This document shows, piece by piece, positions 46,644 through 58,211 of a DNA stretch of 64,000 nucleotides. This DNA is from Excoecaria cochinchinensis (taxonomy: Eukaryota > Streptophyta > Magnoliopsida > Malpighiales > Euphorbiaceae). Within the stretch, counting starts at the first letter, position 1; the number at the start of each line of letters is the position of its first letter. The stretch lies in contig CANTUQ010000020.1 of assembly GCA_947683425.1 (NCBI GenBank), positions 3,987,001-4,051,000 on the forward strand, in the 5' to 3' direction. The translations under genes were made by a program, and so were the position numbers. The notes beneath the pieces were generated by a model, which saw only the letters and a list, made by a program, of their open reading frames with translations, was not told the DNA's origin and made no database searches.

Positions 46644-47137
46644 TGCATCCTACATGCTTGTCATGTCCATGCTCATTATGCTTGCCTGCCATATGTATGC
46701 ACATCATACTTATTTGCATATGCATCATACTTGCTTGCAACACTCATGATGCTTGTTTGTGATACGTATACGCATCATATTTGCCTGCAACATGTATGCA
46801 CACATGCATCGCCATTCACGCTCATAACCCATGTCATAACAGCCCACCACGCCTAGCATAAATCATAAATGTTTGCAAAATACATTATAATTGCTTGCCA
46901 TGCGCATCCATATTTGCCTACACCATCGATCCACATACATGGATACTAGCACCTTTCCTTTCCCAACCTAATACAGGGGACAACTTTATCAAAGACATGA
47001 TCAATATTCAAGACAATGAATTTGCTTAACCATCATTGCATACAAATGTGAGCTCACCCAAATTCAGGGGGCAAGCTTATAAGCTTTCTCCAAAGCTTAT
47101 GATTATCAACCAATGCACTACCAAATAGGTAAGGTTT
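46644..47137. other. AT-rich spacer without genes
   Basis: It contains irregular repeats of TTGCCTGCAACATGTATGC and TGCATCATACTTGC (46644-46930) and a polypurine-like run, AAATTCAGGGGGCAAGC, at about 47060. No protein or RNA gene seen. Confidence 0.6.
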
Positions 47138-47389
47138 TGTAACACCCCCAACAAAGAACTAAAATACATACATAACAGAAGCAAGACAACAAGGGTGTCA
47201 AACAACCAAGCTAAAACCTGAATTGAAAAACCTAGTTTCTAACATGCATATCATATGTATAAATCCGTAAAAATAAATATTTTTGTTTCACTAACATGAT
47301 AAGTATCTTCATTAAGCCAAAAATATAATATAGCATTTACATATTATAAACATTTATAATGTTACAAAACATTATAATTGTAGTGACCT
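47138..47389 (-). mobile_element. Partial LTR M (3' end, minus strand)
   Basis: On the minus strand it ends TTGGGGGTGTTACA, like the ends of LTRs A-E, and carries the same AT-rich U5-like texture with GCTTCTG. Only about 250 bp remain before F. No TSD found. Confidence 0.5.
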
Positions 47390-47934
47390 AAAATCTACTT
47401 TAGTAGCATTGTGCATGATTAGGGCAATTAGGTGAGTTTGATTTAGGGTTTATAATTTTTGGATTAAAGTGTAATTGAGAATTAAGGACCTAATTGCATG
47501 AAATAAATGAGTTAAGTGACTAGTGTAATTTTAGATGATTAGTGTTAAGTGAGAATTAATTAAATTAAGTTAGATAAATTAGTTTAATTAAGGTGGAAGT
47601 AGAATCCATGTGTTGAGTCAAGAGCTTGCCACCTAAGGACTGATTTGGAGGTTGGTTTTGTCACTTTTGATCTTCAAGTGGCCGGTCATCCAAAGAGGGA
47701 AACTACATTTTGTTCGTTCTTTTTTTTTTTTTTTTTTTCTTTTTCATCTCATTTATTCACACTAATCCTTCATCTTTAGAGTTAGCTAGACTTGCTTCAA
47801 GTAAGCTTATTTGATTGTTAAGCTTGGTTAAGTTTTAAGTGTAAGATTGAGTTTGGTTTTCTTCTTCTCTTAGTTTGGATTTAAGTTCATAGTTTTAACT
47901 CTATTTTGCATATGTGTGTAATGTTGGTTTGAAG

Positions 47935-47981
47935 TTGGAGAATCAAGTAAGAGATCAAAGGGTAAAGAGAAGATTACTTGA
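47935..47981 (+). other. KGKEKI exon-like ORF in LTR F
   Basis: After GGTTTGAAG, in the same phase as the others: KRSKGKEKIT then TGA 47979-47981. The codons differ from D and E mainly at third positions. Confidence 0.45.
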
Positions 47982-49122
47982 TTTGTGAAGTTGGAGGAGA
48001 TAGCTTCAAAAGGTTTGGGATTTTAACTCTTCTTAGATGCATGATTGGTATATTGGGTTAAATATGGGTTTCGAAGGGCTCAATAACTCGTTTAATTGTT
48101 AAATTGTACTTGGGGTAGCATTATTGAGTTGATGATGTTGTGTTGACAATTTGAAATTATACAATGTTTTGATTGTTTGCATGTTGATTATGTTTTATTT
48201 ATAATTTATGTCAATAGAAATGTTTATGTGTGTGTTGGTTAAGAGTTTAGGGAGCATTTGAGTTGAATAGATGCATAAGAGGCAAAAAGTAAGTTGAATT
48301 GGCATGTTTGGGTTCTGTCGAGAGTACGACATTGGGCACAAGCACGACAGAGGCTGTGTTAATCAATGGTTTGTATGTTTGTGCTCTGTCGCGAGCGCGA
48401 TAGAGGCAGGTTTGGGTTTTATCGCGAGCGCAACTTATGTCGCGGGTGCGACAGAGGTGTATGATGGTTTGGGGCAATTTATAAAGTTGGTTGGCTTAGA
48501 AATTATAGTGTGGTAACTTAAGCAGGTATATGAATTGAAAATTGAAGTGTGAGCTTATTGATAAGCCATATGCATTTGTGAATGATGTGAACTATGCAAT
48601 TATTGTGTAATGTGAATATGCAATATTTTATAATATGATAAAATTAATAATGAATGGATTAGTTGTTTAGCCTATAATAGAGTCGTGGATAGGTAGGCAT
48701 GCCTATAAGGGTTATTGTTCGCAGCTGCTAGTGTTGATGCCGTTTGGTATCTAGTGTTGGTACCCATTTGATATCTAGTGTTGATGTCGTTTGGTATCTA
48801 GTGATTCGACATTTGCATATCTCTAGTGTTGATACTGTTTTTCTCCAGTATCCAGTGATTGATACCCGAGTGGTATCCAGTCTTCCCGTTATCCACTGCT
48901 ATATTAATTCAGGCTATAATGAGATTGTTATTTTATTGATTGATTACAATATTGTGTTGATATATTAACATTTCAGGTATCATTGTATCAACCATATGTT
49001 AGTGATATTAATGATGTAAAATATATAATATTGATTATTTGACCTATCATTTATTTATAGTATGTGTTGTTATGATTAGTCTAATTCATGTTTTCCTGTA
49101 GGAGACTTTGTTTTATTTGTAT

Positions 49123-49168
49123 CCCCACTGAACCATAGCTCAGTACGGGTGTTTATCTCCCATGTAGG
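49123..49168 (+). promoter_or_regulatory. Diverged double hairpin, LTR F
   Basis: The first stem is CTGA/TCAG instead of CTAA/TTAG, a compensatory A-U to G-C change, while inner pairs are lost. The second stem is GTACGGG/CCCATGT, imperfect. It ends TAGGT. Confidence 0.65.
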
Positions 49169-49760
49169 TTCACAGCTCAGAAGCTCAAGCTTTGGTGTGG
49201 ACATCTGCTGGCCACTAGGAGAAGTCTTTAAGTCTTATAGTTAGGTTTAATCTTTTGTAATGTACGAAATTTGTATCATTTTTGTATAACAAGAATATGT
49301 AATCGTATATTGTGAAGTTGTGTACATGTGACACCCCTTACCTATACGTAGAGAACTTCACCCTATGAAGAGGATGAAGGTCCCCGATAGATAAGGGTTG
49401 CCACCCACAGACGCTCAAACAGCACCAATTGCACACCAAATACATGTACAAGTGAGTAAATTAAAATTTCACAACTCATCGGAGAGAAAGTCATAGAGAA
49501 AAACATTGCATTTCATTAATATAACAAAGGCAATTTTACGTATTTCAAAAAGTTGCAAAAGTACCTCGGTACAACTGAATAGTTACATAAAATTAATGTC
49601 AAAACGACTTACAAAAGATTTACATAGTTTCAAAAGTAGAAGACTATAATACATACAAAAAGAATACAAGTCCTAAACTACAAAATCTTCTATCCACTAG
49701 TCGTGTTGGCCCTACTGATGCGAAACCCTCTGATCAACCCTTTAAAATATTCCACACCTT

Positions 49761-49802
49761 CACGGATAAAACACCCGTGCTAAGCGAAATCGCTTAGTGG
49801 GG
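49761..49802 (-). promoter_or_regulatory. Double hairpin, LTR G
   Basis: On the minus strand CTAAGCG/CGCTTAG and GCACGGG/CCGTG, stem 1 as in A and C. The end has lost the CAGGT of the others. Confidence 0.8.
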
Positions 49803-50334
49803 AAACAAAGATGCACAACGACCACTCACAGTGGCGTCACAATTAATCACAAACGAATGGCACAGTTAAATGTTAAGATTTCATGAGTTAACTTAACACA
49901 TAATAGCATTAGGATCATATTATTCCCAATATGCAATAATTCAAAATTCATGTATAATAACAAATAACATTATTGCACCTGCTTTATCAAAATAGTGGAT
50001 AACGAGTACGCGTAGATACCCGAAGGTATTAACAGTATTCTCATAACATATAAATACCCGAGGATATCAAAACAATCTTTTAATTTTGTTCCAAAAACAT
50101 TTTTGCATAGATTCGATACACAAAGATCACAAAGATCCATTCGGGGGACCTGATCAGGGTCCAAATCATACACTAGCTGCAGCAACACTAGCTCTATTAG
50201 TCATGCCATATAAACACATAAACACATTCATATATATATATATCTTAGACTATACATAATTCTAAAAGTAACACAAACAGGGAAGTTAAGTATTGTAATA
50301 AAAAAAAAGGAAATCAGAAAGAAAAGCTAGAGGG

Positions 50335-50645
50335 TGTCGCGCTCACGACAGAGGCAAAGTTGGCCTCCTGTCGCGCTCGCGACGAGTCTCGCGCGGAGAA
50401 TAAAGCAGGCCTCACTGTTGCTCTCGCGATAGTGAGCACCAGCAAGAGCTGTCACGGTCTCTTCGTCGGCGCGCACTCGCGATAGAAGCTTGGCCAAGCG
50501 CTGAGCTCTCTGTCGCGAACGCGACATACGTCGTGCTCGCGACAGCGAGTTCCCGCTGCACACGCTCAGCAACTCGGCGCGCGCGATGGTGCCGAGATCA
50601 CCGAGCTTCGTCGCGACCTCGCGATACAATCACGCTCGCGACAGA
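50335..50645 (-). repeat. Palindrome block, TCGCGA type, LTR G
   Basis: TGTCGCGAGCGCGAC-like units scattered with decay (50336-50350, 50369-50384, 50510-50545, 50609-50643), CpG-rich in an AT-rich LTR. Confidence 0.85.
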
Positions 50646-51057
50646 ATCGGGATTTCCGCTCCCAATGCCAAAAATCTGTAGAAAAATCAATCTCCACTTT
50701 CACCCATTCTCTTATTTGGTTCCAAAACTCAATTCTAAGTAAGGTCCTTCATTCAAACCACTATATACAACATAAAACATAACCTTTAAACTCATTATTG
50801 TCATCAAATCAAGAAAATCACAATCAAAATCCCAAAATTCTCAAACCAGCAATTTCCAAGAAAAACATACAAAATTTCCCATTATAACTCCATTCTTCAC
50901 AACTCATGCTTCTCAACTCAAATTAGACAATACCCACAACTCATAGAAGCCAAAACACACAATCAACATCATCAATTTCAATCATAACACAGAAATCCCC
51001 AAAATACACAAATTACACAAATAAAACAAATGTTTCCAAACCTCAAAATATAGCATT

Positions 51058-51126
51058 TCAATCTCGAGCTCCACTACCACTAGCAATATCCTTGCCTTTC
51101 GTCTCCTTAGGCGGATTTTTTGAGTC
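51058..51126 (-). other. KGK exon-like ORF in LTR G
   Basis: Minus strand: KETKGKDIASGSGARD then TGA (51060-51058). The last eight residues match A except His to Arg, while most codon third positions differ. The AG expected for the acceptor is not present upstream, consistent with a decayed solo LTR. Confidence 0.5.
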
Positions 51127-52038
51127 ACAAAACCCAGCAAACCAAAATTTAAACTTAAACACACACACATAAGTATAAAACTCACTCAAAGAAAAGGAAA
51201 AGAAAGGACACTAAATTATAACTTACCAACCCACTCAAGCTATCCCCAACTCACCTCAAACCACTAGATTTCCAACAAAAGAAGAATTATAGAAAGAAAC
51301 AAAGAGAAAGAAGAAGAGAGAATGAAGAAGTAACGGAAAGAGGAGGAAAAGAAAAAGAAAACGGGATAAGAACAAGTGGAGGAACAGTTGTCCCCTTTTC
51401 TTCTCTCTCTCCCCATCTTATGCCACTTGGCAACATCCTAAGGGCAACATACTAACCACACCTAACTCCCATCCTTCATGCCACACCCAAGACTAATCTT
51501 ACTTAGCATACCCTACTCCCATACTCATATATACACTAGAAAATAACGCAATACACACACATAATAACTTAATATAACACACACTTAATAACTTAACTCA
51601 ATTAGCATAACATATACTCAGTATAAACCACACACATTAACACACGCACAAGACTCACTCTACTAGGGTGGTTTCGGGGTGTTACAGTACCTGTAATGTA
51701 GCACCCTAATACCCCTAGGGAGGATATCGGAGCATTACACTAAAACAAAGACATATCTATACATATAATCATACATTATGCGGAAAAGAATATTAATAAA
51801 CCAAATATACTTGCATTCATAACTATATATATATATTGAAGCTGTACATATTACATTACATCTTGTTCAAAATTACATGGTCATACTTCTATACATGTAC
51901 ACTACACTTAAAAAAAAAACCTCTTCTACAAAAAAACTATACTATTCGATACAAAAAGATTCAACTACATAAAACAAAAGAACTCCACTCTGCTCCTAGT
52001 GGCCTGCAGATGAGCACTCTCTAATCCAATCTTGCAAA

Positions 52039-52083
52039 CCTATACGGGAAAACACTCATACTAAGCGATAACGCTTAGTGGGG
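52039..52083 (-). promoter_or_regulatory. Double hairpin, LTR H
   Basis: Minus strand: CTAAGCG/CGCTTAG intact. The second stem is GTATGAG/CCCGTAT, where one C-G pair has become U-A by two changes. Confidence 0.75.
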
Positions 52084-54186
52084 ATAAACAGAACAAGGGA
52101 CTTCTTTCGAAGTTAAAAAATAACACAACACTACATATCGATAATCATGCAATCATTAGGTACAATAAGTGATAACACTTCACTACCTTTACATATATTC
52201 AAGTGCGTGTACATATAATATGTAATTGCTTTCATATATAGGCATAAATAGGGGAAAAGCCTCCACTACATCTCATATACGACTCTGAAAAATTAATAGC
52301 CTAAATTCACAATGATGGTGGATACGGGTACTTTGGATACTGATTAACTGTATCAAACATCTAGAGACCTAACTCAAATTCATTTGAATACCCAAGGTAT
52401 TCAACATCTAGGCACAAATGGTACCACATTAGCAGCTGCACTCTAAACCTTTATACGCATGCTTATTGTGACGCCCGCCAAACCCCAGGGCACCTTGAAG
52501 ACCTGCTTTTAGGGTGTTTGGGAGAGGTTCATTAAAACTTCTAGGAGATTACAACTGTGTCTATGTTGGGCAACAAGGAGGTTTCTTGGAGTCGCCGCCC
52601 AATAGAATATTGGAAAAGGTCGTTTAGCCTCAGTGAGCCTAAGACAGCGCATATGCATCCATTTTGGGCAAGCTAGAGATATTTTGGAGGCTCCACCCCA
52701 ACATAACTTTGGAGTGATCCTCTAACCTCGTGGAGCCTAGGATTATACAAATTAGGCCTTTTTGTGGGCAATAAGAGATATTTTGGAGACCCCATCCCAA
52801 TGGAACATTAAGATGGTCCTCTAACCTCGTTGAGCCTAAGACCAGAGTAGGTTCGGGACTTCTCATTTATTCATACGTTGGTTAATATTACAACTGAGTT
52901 TTGAATTTATTATTTCATCCAATTTCTCATTCAATGCAATTAATTAAAGCGCAAGCCATCCATACAAGGAAAGCAGTAAATGGGTGTAAAATAAAAAATT
53001 ATGAACATAAATTACAGTAAAACTAGGGGCGAAATACAACCCCCACTGTAAATAAGGATTGCTCCCAGACATTGGTCCTCATACACAAATTAGGAAATTC
53101 ATTAACGATGAAGACATTGGCCCTCGCATGCATATTTATTAAAAAATCAAGTTTAAAATGTTAATTTTATTTGGCTAGAAAATAGGACATTGGTCCTCAG
53201 TTATTAATGAAAATCCCAATTCAAAACTATAAAATATTTGACCATTTTACTTTAGCGGGATTAAAATAATATTTACAACAACAATGAATAAATAAGGTGA
53301 AAAAGGGATAAGGTTGAAGAAAGAACCCGGGTGAGGATCCTCAGATCAGTGCAATGGCCATCATTTAACAATCACAAATCCACCAAAAATAGTCAAATAA
53401 AACTCACAAAAAAACAATAATCATGTTAGTGTCAAAATTAAGAGCAAAATAAAATGCTAGAAGTTAAATAACAATGAAAAATGTGAAATAGCCATGAAAA
53501 CCATAAGAAAATAAGTAAAAAAGGAGAAAGAAAAGATATATAGGAGAAAAGTCCCAGGGACGGCCCAACACTTGTAACCGACGGGCATTCCTGGGTTGAT
53601 CGGCAGGTGAAAGCAATAACCATGGACGGCCCGTCGCTCGCGTGAGCGACGGCCGTCGGTGGTTTTTCCACCCCGTCGGTTACCCTTGATTCTGAAATAA
53701 AAACGAAAAAGTCCAAAAAAATTGACTTTGATTTTTAATAAATGAAAATCAATTTATTAAAATTAGTGTAAAATAATTAAACTACACAAATGATAAATCC
53801 AAAATGTTTACCCTCGGATTTTACCTTTAAAGGTGAACGTTGAGTGATTTCGATTCCTCGAGTTCTACAAGGATTGATCAGTATTTGCGTGATTTCAGGA
53901 GATTTTTTATCACAAAAATCGTATTTTGAAAATAAATCAAGAAAAGAAAATTGTATTTTTCTTTGTCAAAATTTTGATAGCAATTAAATGTCAAAAATAG
54001 GTAAATCGAATAGAAACGAATGGATTTTGTTACCTCGGATTAGCTTAATTTGGACATAAAAATGAGAGAAAGAAGAAATCTTGAGAGAAAACTCTTTTAC
54101 AAAACGTGAAAATGAAATATCCGTGAAAAACTGCTAAGATTTAGTTTTCTTCCAAAATTTTCTAACCTTGAATAATGAGGTTTAAT

Positions 54187-54200
54187 CTCCTATTTATAGA
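54187..54200 (-). promoter_or_regulatory. TATA box of LTR I
   Basis: TCTATAAATAGGAG on the minus strand, about 660 bp after the LTR start, a close match to the plant TATA consensus. Confidence 0.6.
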
Positions 54201-54429
54201 GTTTAGAAGATAATTCAAATAAATTTAAATTTAAGATTTAAATTTGAAAAAGATTTCTGAAATCAAATCAAAACCGAATCGATTTCCAGAATATTCGCAA
54301 AATAAAATCTAATATTTAAAAATATTTGAAAAGATTTAAAGGATTTTGATAAGATTTATAAAATATTTGATAAATCTAGAAAATCCTAACAAAATCTCGA
54401 AAAATCCCGTGAGAATAACTGATAGTTCA

Positions 54430-54690
54430 CTGACCGACGGGCGTTTGTTAGAGGGGTACACTAGGTCTTTTGACAGGCGGTCCACCCATGGGACTCGAAA
54501 GCGAGCGATGCCTATCTCTCGCGAGGAGCGGGCATCGCTCGAACGAGCGACGGGTGCCGCTCAATCTTGGGAGATGGGCCGCACCTCCAAGCAACAGCCG
54601 GAGCTCGTCGCGAGAGACGGGTGTCTCGTGCGAGCGATGGGTGTCCCACCACCGACGGGTAACCCATCTGTCGACCCCAAATTTCCATTT
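54430..54690 (-). repeat. CpG-rich palindromes in LTR I
   Basis: Words such as CGACGGG, CGAGCGATG, TCTCGCGAGGAGCG and GGCATCGCTCGAACGAGCGA recur in both directions. A second block at 53620-53690 has CGTCGCTCGCGTGAGCGACG. It is a third palindrome type beside TCACGGT and TCGCGA. Confidence 0.75.
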
Positions 54691-55305
54691 TCAAAGTTTT
54701 ATTCATCCAAATCCTCCTGTTACTGAGAAAAATCCTCAATCCTTGTAAAATTGAAGAATGAAAACTCCCGATTTCCATCCATTTGTCTGAAAACAGACGT
54801 TAGTTTCTTTATCCGATAACTCTGATCTGGACTACCTCAGGACCCGGTGTCTACACTTATCTATCCACTACCATGACTCTTCAGGCTGAACATAAAAACT
54901 CTATCCACTATATCATATATATTATAATCACTCATGCATTGTATCAAAATGTACATCTAATTCATGATACACTTTTTTAAACATACCATCATTTACATAT
55001 AATCACAATGGACAAACATTCATATACTCATTTTATAATATTAGACTTGTGTTAGACAAGCTATAGGAACTTGCAATGAAGTTCGGATGCATTTTGGGAA
55101 GGAAAAACACATAAAAATTGATAACTTCAATTTAGTACTTAGTTTTGTTAGTATTTTCGTTTGATATTTGGGTTTTTAGTTATGTTTATTGTTGTGTTGT
55201 GGTTACTTTTGGTTAATTTTGTCAATTTTAGTTAAATTAGATTTTTATGCACTTTGGATAGCATTTTAATAGAGTTTGATCTTTGATTGCAGGAATTTTT
55301 AGGTA

Positions 55306-55605
55306 CCTCACGGTCACAACCAAATGGTTGTGATCGTGACATACAAATCTTTCAAAAGCAGTATTCTGGTCATACATACCTCACGGTCACAACCAAATGG
55401 TTATGACCGTGATATAGAATTTCATCCGGCAGATTGCAATGAGAAGGTACCTCACAGTGGCAACACTTCTGGTTGTCACCGTGACATGAAAATTCCCAAG
55501 GCAGAATCACGAGTAGGGGGTACCTCACGGTGGCAACAAAAGTCATTGCCAGAGTGACATAGAAAATTTCTAAGACAGTAGCTGAAGTCGAGCACCTCAC
55601 GGTGG
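55306..55605 (+). repeat. Palindrome array, TCACGGT type, LTR O (left part)
   Basis: Four units plus half of a fifth, period about 72-73 bp (55309, 55381, 55451, 55524, 55596). Arms are CTCACGGTCACAACC and GGTTGTGATCGTGAC. The fifth unit is cut by P and completed at 62773, with two more units up to 62920. Confidence 0.9.
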
Positions 55606-57151
55606 TGTTGTGCATTTTCTAATGATGCAACATACCGCAAGTATACGGTGTACCGCAATAGTACTTAAGATATCGATCCCACGAGGAACGTTTTTACTCA
55701 CTATTACTAATTGATTTTAATCTTGTTTACAATGATTAATTAATGGTAGAGTTGGTTTTAATCTAATCTAACATGTAAACTAAATATACCTAGTTAATGA
55801 TAGTCAAAAGAAGATAAAATAAATTATGAAGAATTAAAAACAATGAACTTGATTCCATCATTTAGATTAACATCTTTCATCTTTTTATGCAAGCCAGGTT
55901 AGAATAAACTTTTAACTCACTCTCTCGACATGAATTAAAATACCTAAAACATATAATTAAAATTCTAACTCACAATTTTCATTAATGAATTAGAGGTTTC
56001 TAATTACATATTTTAAGAATAAACACTAACCTATAGCAATTATCTCAATATATCGATCCCTCAAATATATCTTAATAATGAATCTCTATTAAATGTCAGA
56101 TAAAGCAAACTCTCGAATTACTTTAACTTGTAAAGATCATACGAAAGATATTAATAGAGAATCTACAATGAAAGACTATGAAAGTAGATAGAAATAGAAA
56201 TAATTATAATATGCAAGTTCATTAAAATGATATTCATAAAAATATTGAAGAAGAATTAAAAATAAAAGAATAAGATAGAAGCCTTTCAACCCTTTTCTCA
56301 ATCTCTTGAAAATAAAATTTCCTTCTCCTTGATCTTCTTCTTCAAACCATAAAACTAAATAGAAATTTAACGAAGAAAATATCTCTCTTGCAAAAATACA
56401 GAAAAATTACTTAACTAAAAATTCATCATCCTAAAATTACAATTAAACTACATATTTATAGATATTAATCTAAAAATTGTGTCCCTTGAGAATGGTTGCA
56501 AAGTTTGGTGAAAGAAGACAACTTTTCATGTGTCTTTTGGCTCAAAACTGCCCCAACGGTCGTCTCTGTCGCGATCGCAACGTTGTCGCGATCGCGACAG
56601 AACGCGCTTGCCCGTTTTCTTCCTTCTCTCTTTCTTTCGGTTTTCTCTTCCCTCTCTGGCCAGTCACGGGACGTTACCTCTCATTTCGGCGTGACTTCTC
56701 GCGTGTGTGGTGTGACTGGCGCTCACGCCTCGCTTCCTTCTCCCCTTTCTCTTCTCTTCCTTTTTCTTTCTTGGCCTCTCTCACGCGTCACGAGTCGGCA
56801 CCTACACTCACGTCACGTGACGCTTCTCTCACAGCTTCCTTTCTTCTTTTCTTTCTCTTTTTCTTCTCTCTTCTTTCTTCTTCTCCAGTCACGTCTCATT
56901 ACCTACGGTCACGTCGCGTGACTCCTTGTGTGTAGCATGACCTGCTCCTTTGCTCTCGTGATCCTCTCCTTCTTTATCTGTTCTTTTCTTCATTTTTCAC
57001 CTAAAAATAACAATAAACACACAAACATGCACTCTAATACAAATAATCATAAATTAACACATCACATCAAATTTACACACAATAGCATAATTAATTTACA
57101 TAAATACATACAGAATAAATACTAAATTATTCCTCAATTAATCTCCTATCA
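55606..57151 (-). mobile_element. 3' LTR of P
   Basis: On the minus strand it begins TGATAGGAGATTAATTGAGG and ends GAAAATGCACAACA. It contains the TCGCGATCGCGACAGA palindrome pair (56563-56605) and several TCACGTGA-like palindromes (56660-56935). Frames of 140-150 codons here are repeat-derived. Confidence 0.93.
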
Positions 57152-57190
57152 AATTCCCCCACACTTAACCCTTGCTTGTCCTCAAGCAAG
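57152..57190 (-). promoter_or_regulatory. Polypurine tract of P
   Basis: Minus strand TTGAGGACAAGC...TTAAGTGTGGGGGAATT, directly before the 3' LTR start. GAGGACAA plus AAGTGTGGGGGA is typical for Athila-type elements. Confidence 0.85.
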
Positions 57191-58100
57191 AGAAAAGACA
57201 TGAATAAATTCAACAGCCAGTAACATAATTACAAAGCAATGTTCATTCAGCATATACACTAAAGTTGCAAAGATCAACTATCCCAAAAACTCACACATAT
57301 CAGTAAATCAAAATTCAAAATATGCATTAAAAATTCAACAAGTTTTCTGATTTTACTACTTCCAACATAAAGAATATAAAGTCTCAAAAACTAAACATGA
57401 ATCAAAGAGAGAAAATTGATCATAAAAGTTAAAAATCTAAGATTGCTAGTCACCTTTTAGGACAATTGAAGCTCACTTACCCTTAATCAAATCTCATGGC
57501 ATTTTTAGACTCTTTTTCTTTCCTTTTTTAATTTTTAATTTTTTATTTTACATGGATATATATATTTTTCATTTAATTCCATACATAGCAAGAGAAGTTA
57601 ATATGGGTGCGTTTTACGCTCCATCCCATATTTTTGCAATTTTGAATATACATCTTGCTATTTATTGTTGAAATTAGTGGGTGCATTTTATGCTTCATCC
57701 CACTTATTTTTATTTTTCTTTTATTTTTAGTCCTCATCCATTATTGAAAAGAAATAAGGGCAAGTATTATGGCTATAGTTTCCATAGGCAACTAGAAACT
57801 TAAAAGTTTAAACAAAATGAGCAAATTCTAACTTTAAAAACATGGTAGGTAAAGAGACTAAATAATCTATAATGTTGAAATAAGTAAAACCAAACAACTT
57901 GAAAAACTTAAAACACATACCAAAAATTTTTGAAAAACTGATAAAAATGAGCATAAAAGATAATGGACTTAACAACCTATACAATATACCAAATAAACAA
58001 TGCTTCATAATAAAGCTTACTCAAAACTTAATTGAAATATAAAAACACACAACAAACATGTAAACAACACATACATATATAAAACAATAATCAAATAAAC
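57191..58100. other. Non-coding stretch of P with paired hairpins
   Basis: AT-rich, no gene. Two related hairpins at 57603-57629 and 57677-57703 (period 74) share the design RTGGG...GCRT/AYGC...CCCAY. Confidence 0.75.
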
Positions 58101-58104
58101 TAAT

Positions 58105-58145
58105 TCACTCCCCCACACTTAAAACCAACATTGTCCTCAATGTGT
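58105..58145 (-). promoter_or_regulatory. Second polypurine-type motif of P
   Basis: Minus strand CATTGAGGACAATG...TTTTAAGTGTGGGGGAG, a near-copy of the motif at 57152-57190, 0.95 kb inside the element. It may be an extra plus-strand primer or a relic of an earlier element end. Confidence 0.65.
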
Positions 58146-58211
58146 AGGAATGACACACAAAAATAATAAGTAAAAGAAACAAATAAAATAAAGAGAAAGA
58201 AAACTCCCCTA

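Larger units (their letters stand above)
47390..49326 (+). mobile_element. Partial LTR F
   Basis: It starts TGTAGTGACC and has the same module order as D and E: exon-like KGKEKI ORF (47935-47981), donor-like AG/GTTTGGG (about 48011), decayed TCGCGA palindromes (48315-48455), GTAGGCATGCCTAT (48693-48706), GATGCC/GGTATC repeats (48728-48880) and a variant double hairpin (49123-49168). Solo LTR G interrupts it near its end. About 10 bases (51687-51696) may be its continuation. The true 3' end is missing. Confidence 0.7.
49327..51686 (-). mobile_element. Solo LTR G (minus strand, 2360 bp)
   Basis: On the minus strand: TGTAACACCCCGAAACCACCC...GGGGTGTCACA. The flanking GTACA (49322-49326) and GTACC (51687-51691) are a TSD with one change. 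The family is close to A and C: it shares the ASGSGARD tail ORF, the GGACC...GGTCC palindrome and a canonical double hairpin. Confidence 0.88.
52467..54855 (-). mobile_element. Solo LTR I (minus strand, 2389 bp)
   Basis: Perfect TSD CTTAT (52462-52466, 54856-54860). On the minus strand it starts TGTAGACACCGGGTCCTGAGG and ends GGCGGGCGTCACA, the same family as LTRs K and J. It has a TATA box on the minus strand (54187-54200, TCTATAAATAGGAG) and imperfect direct repeats of the CTCCACCCCAA...CCTCTAACCTCGT type (52650-52850). CpG-rich palindromes lie at 53570-53690 and 54430-54690. Confidence 0.92.
51697..55060 (-). mobile_element. Partial LTR H, split by solo LTR I
   Basis: On the minus strand it ends GGGTGCTACA at 51697 and has a U5 like E. 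The double hairpin is at 52039-52083, hairpin-type GATACC remnants at 52380-52440, and the GCATGC core at 52458-52464. It resumes after I at 54861 and fades out near 55060. Its 5' end is missing. Confidence 0.65.

Noticed and set aside
46516..46762. Cys/His/Met-rich ORFs of 73-77 codons
   Set aside because: They span the end of solo LTR E and the CATGCATC-type spacer; composition reflects the simple repeats.
56477..57125. ORFs of 141-152 codons in the P LTR (also 62098-62746)
   Set aside because: Two overlapping frames on the same LTR segment, low complexity, no start context. They lie antisense to P and only appear twice because LTRs are duplicated.
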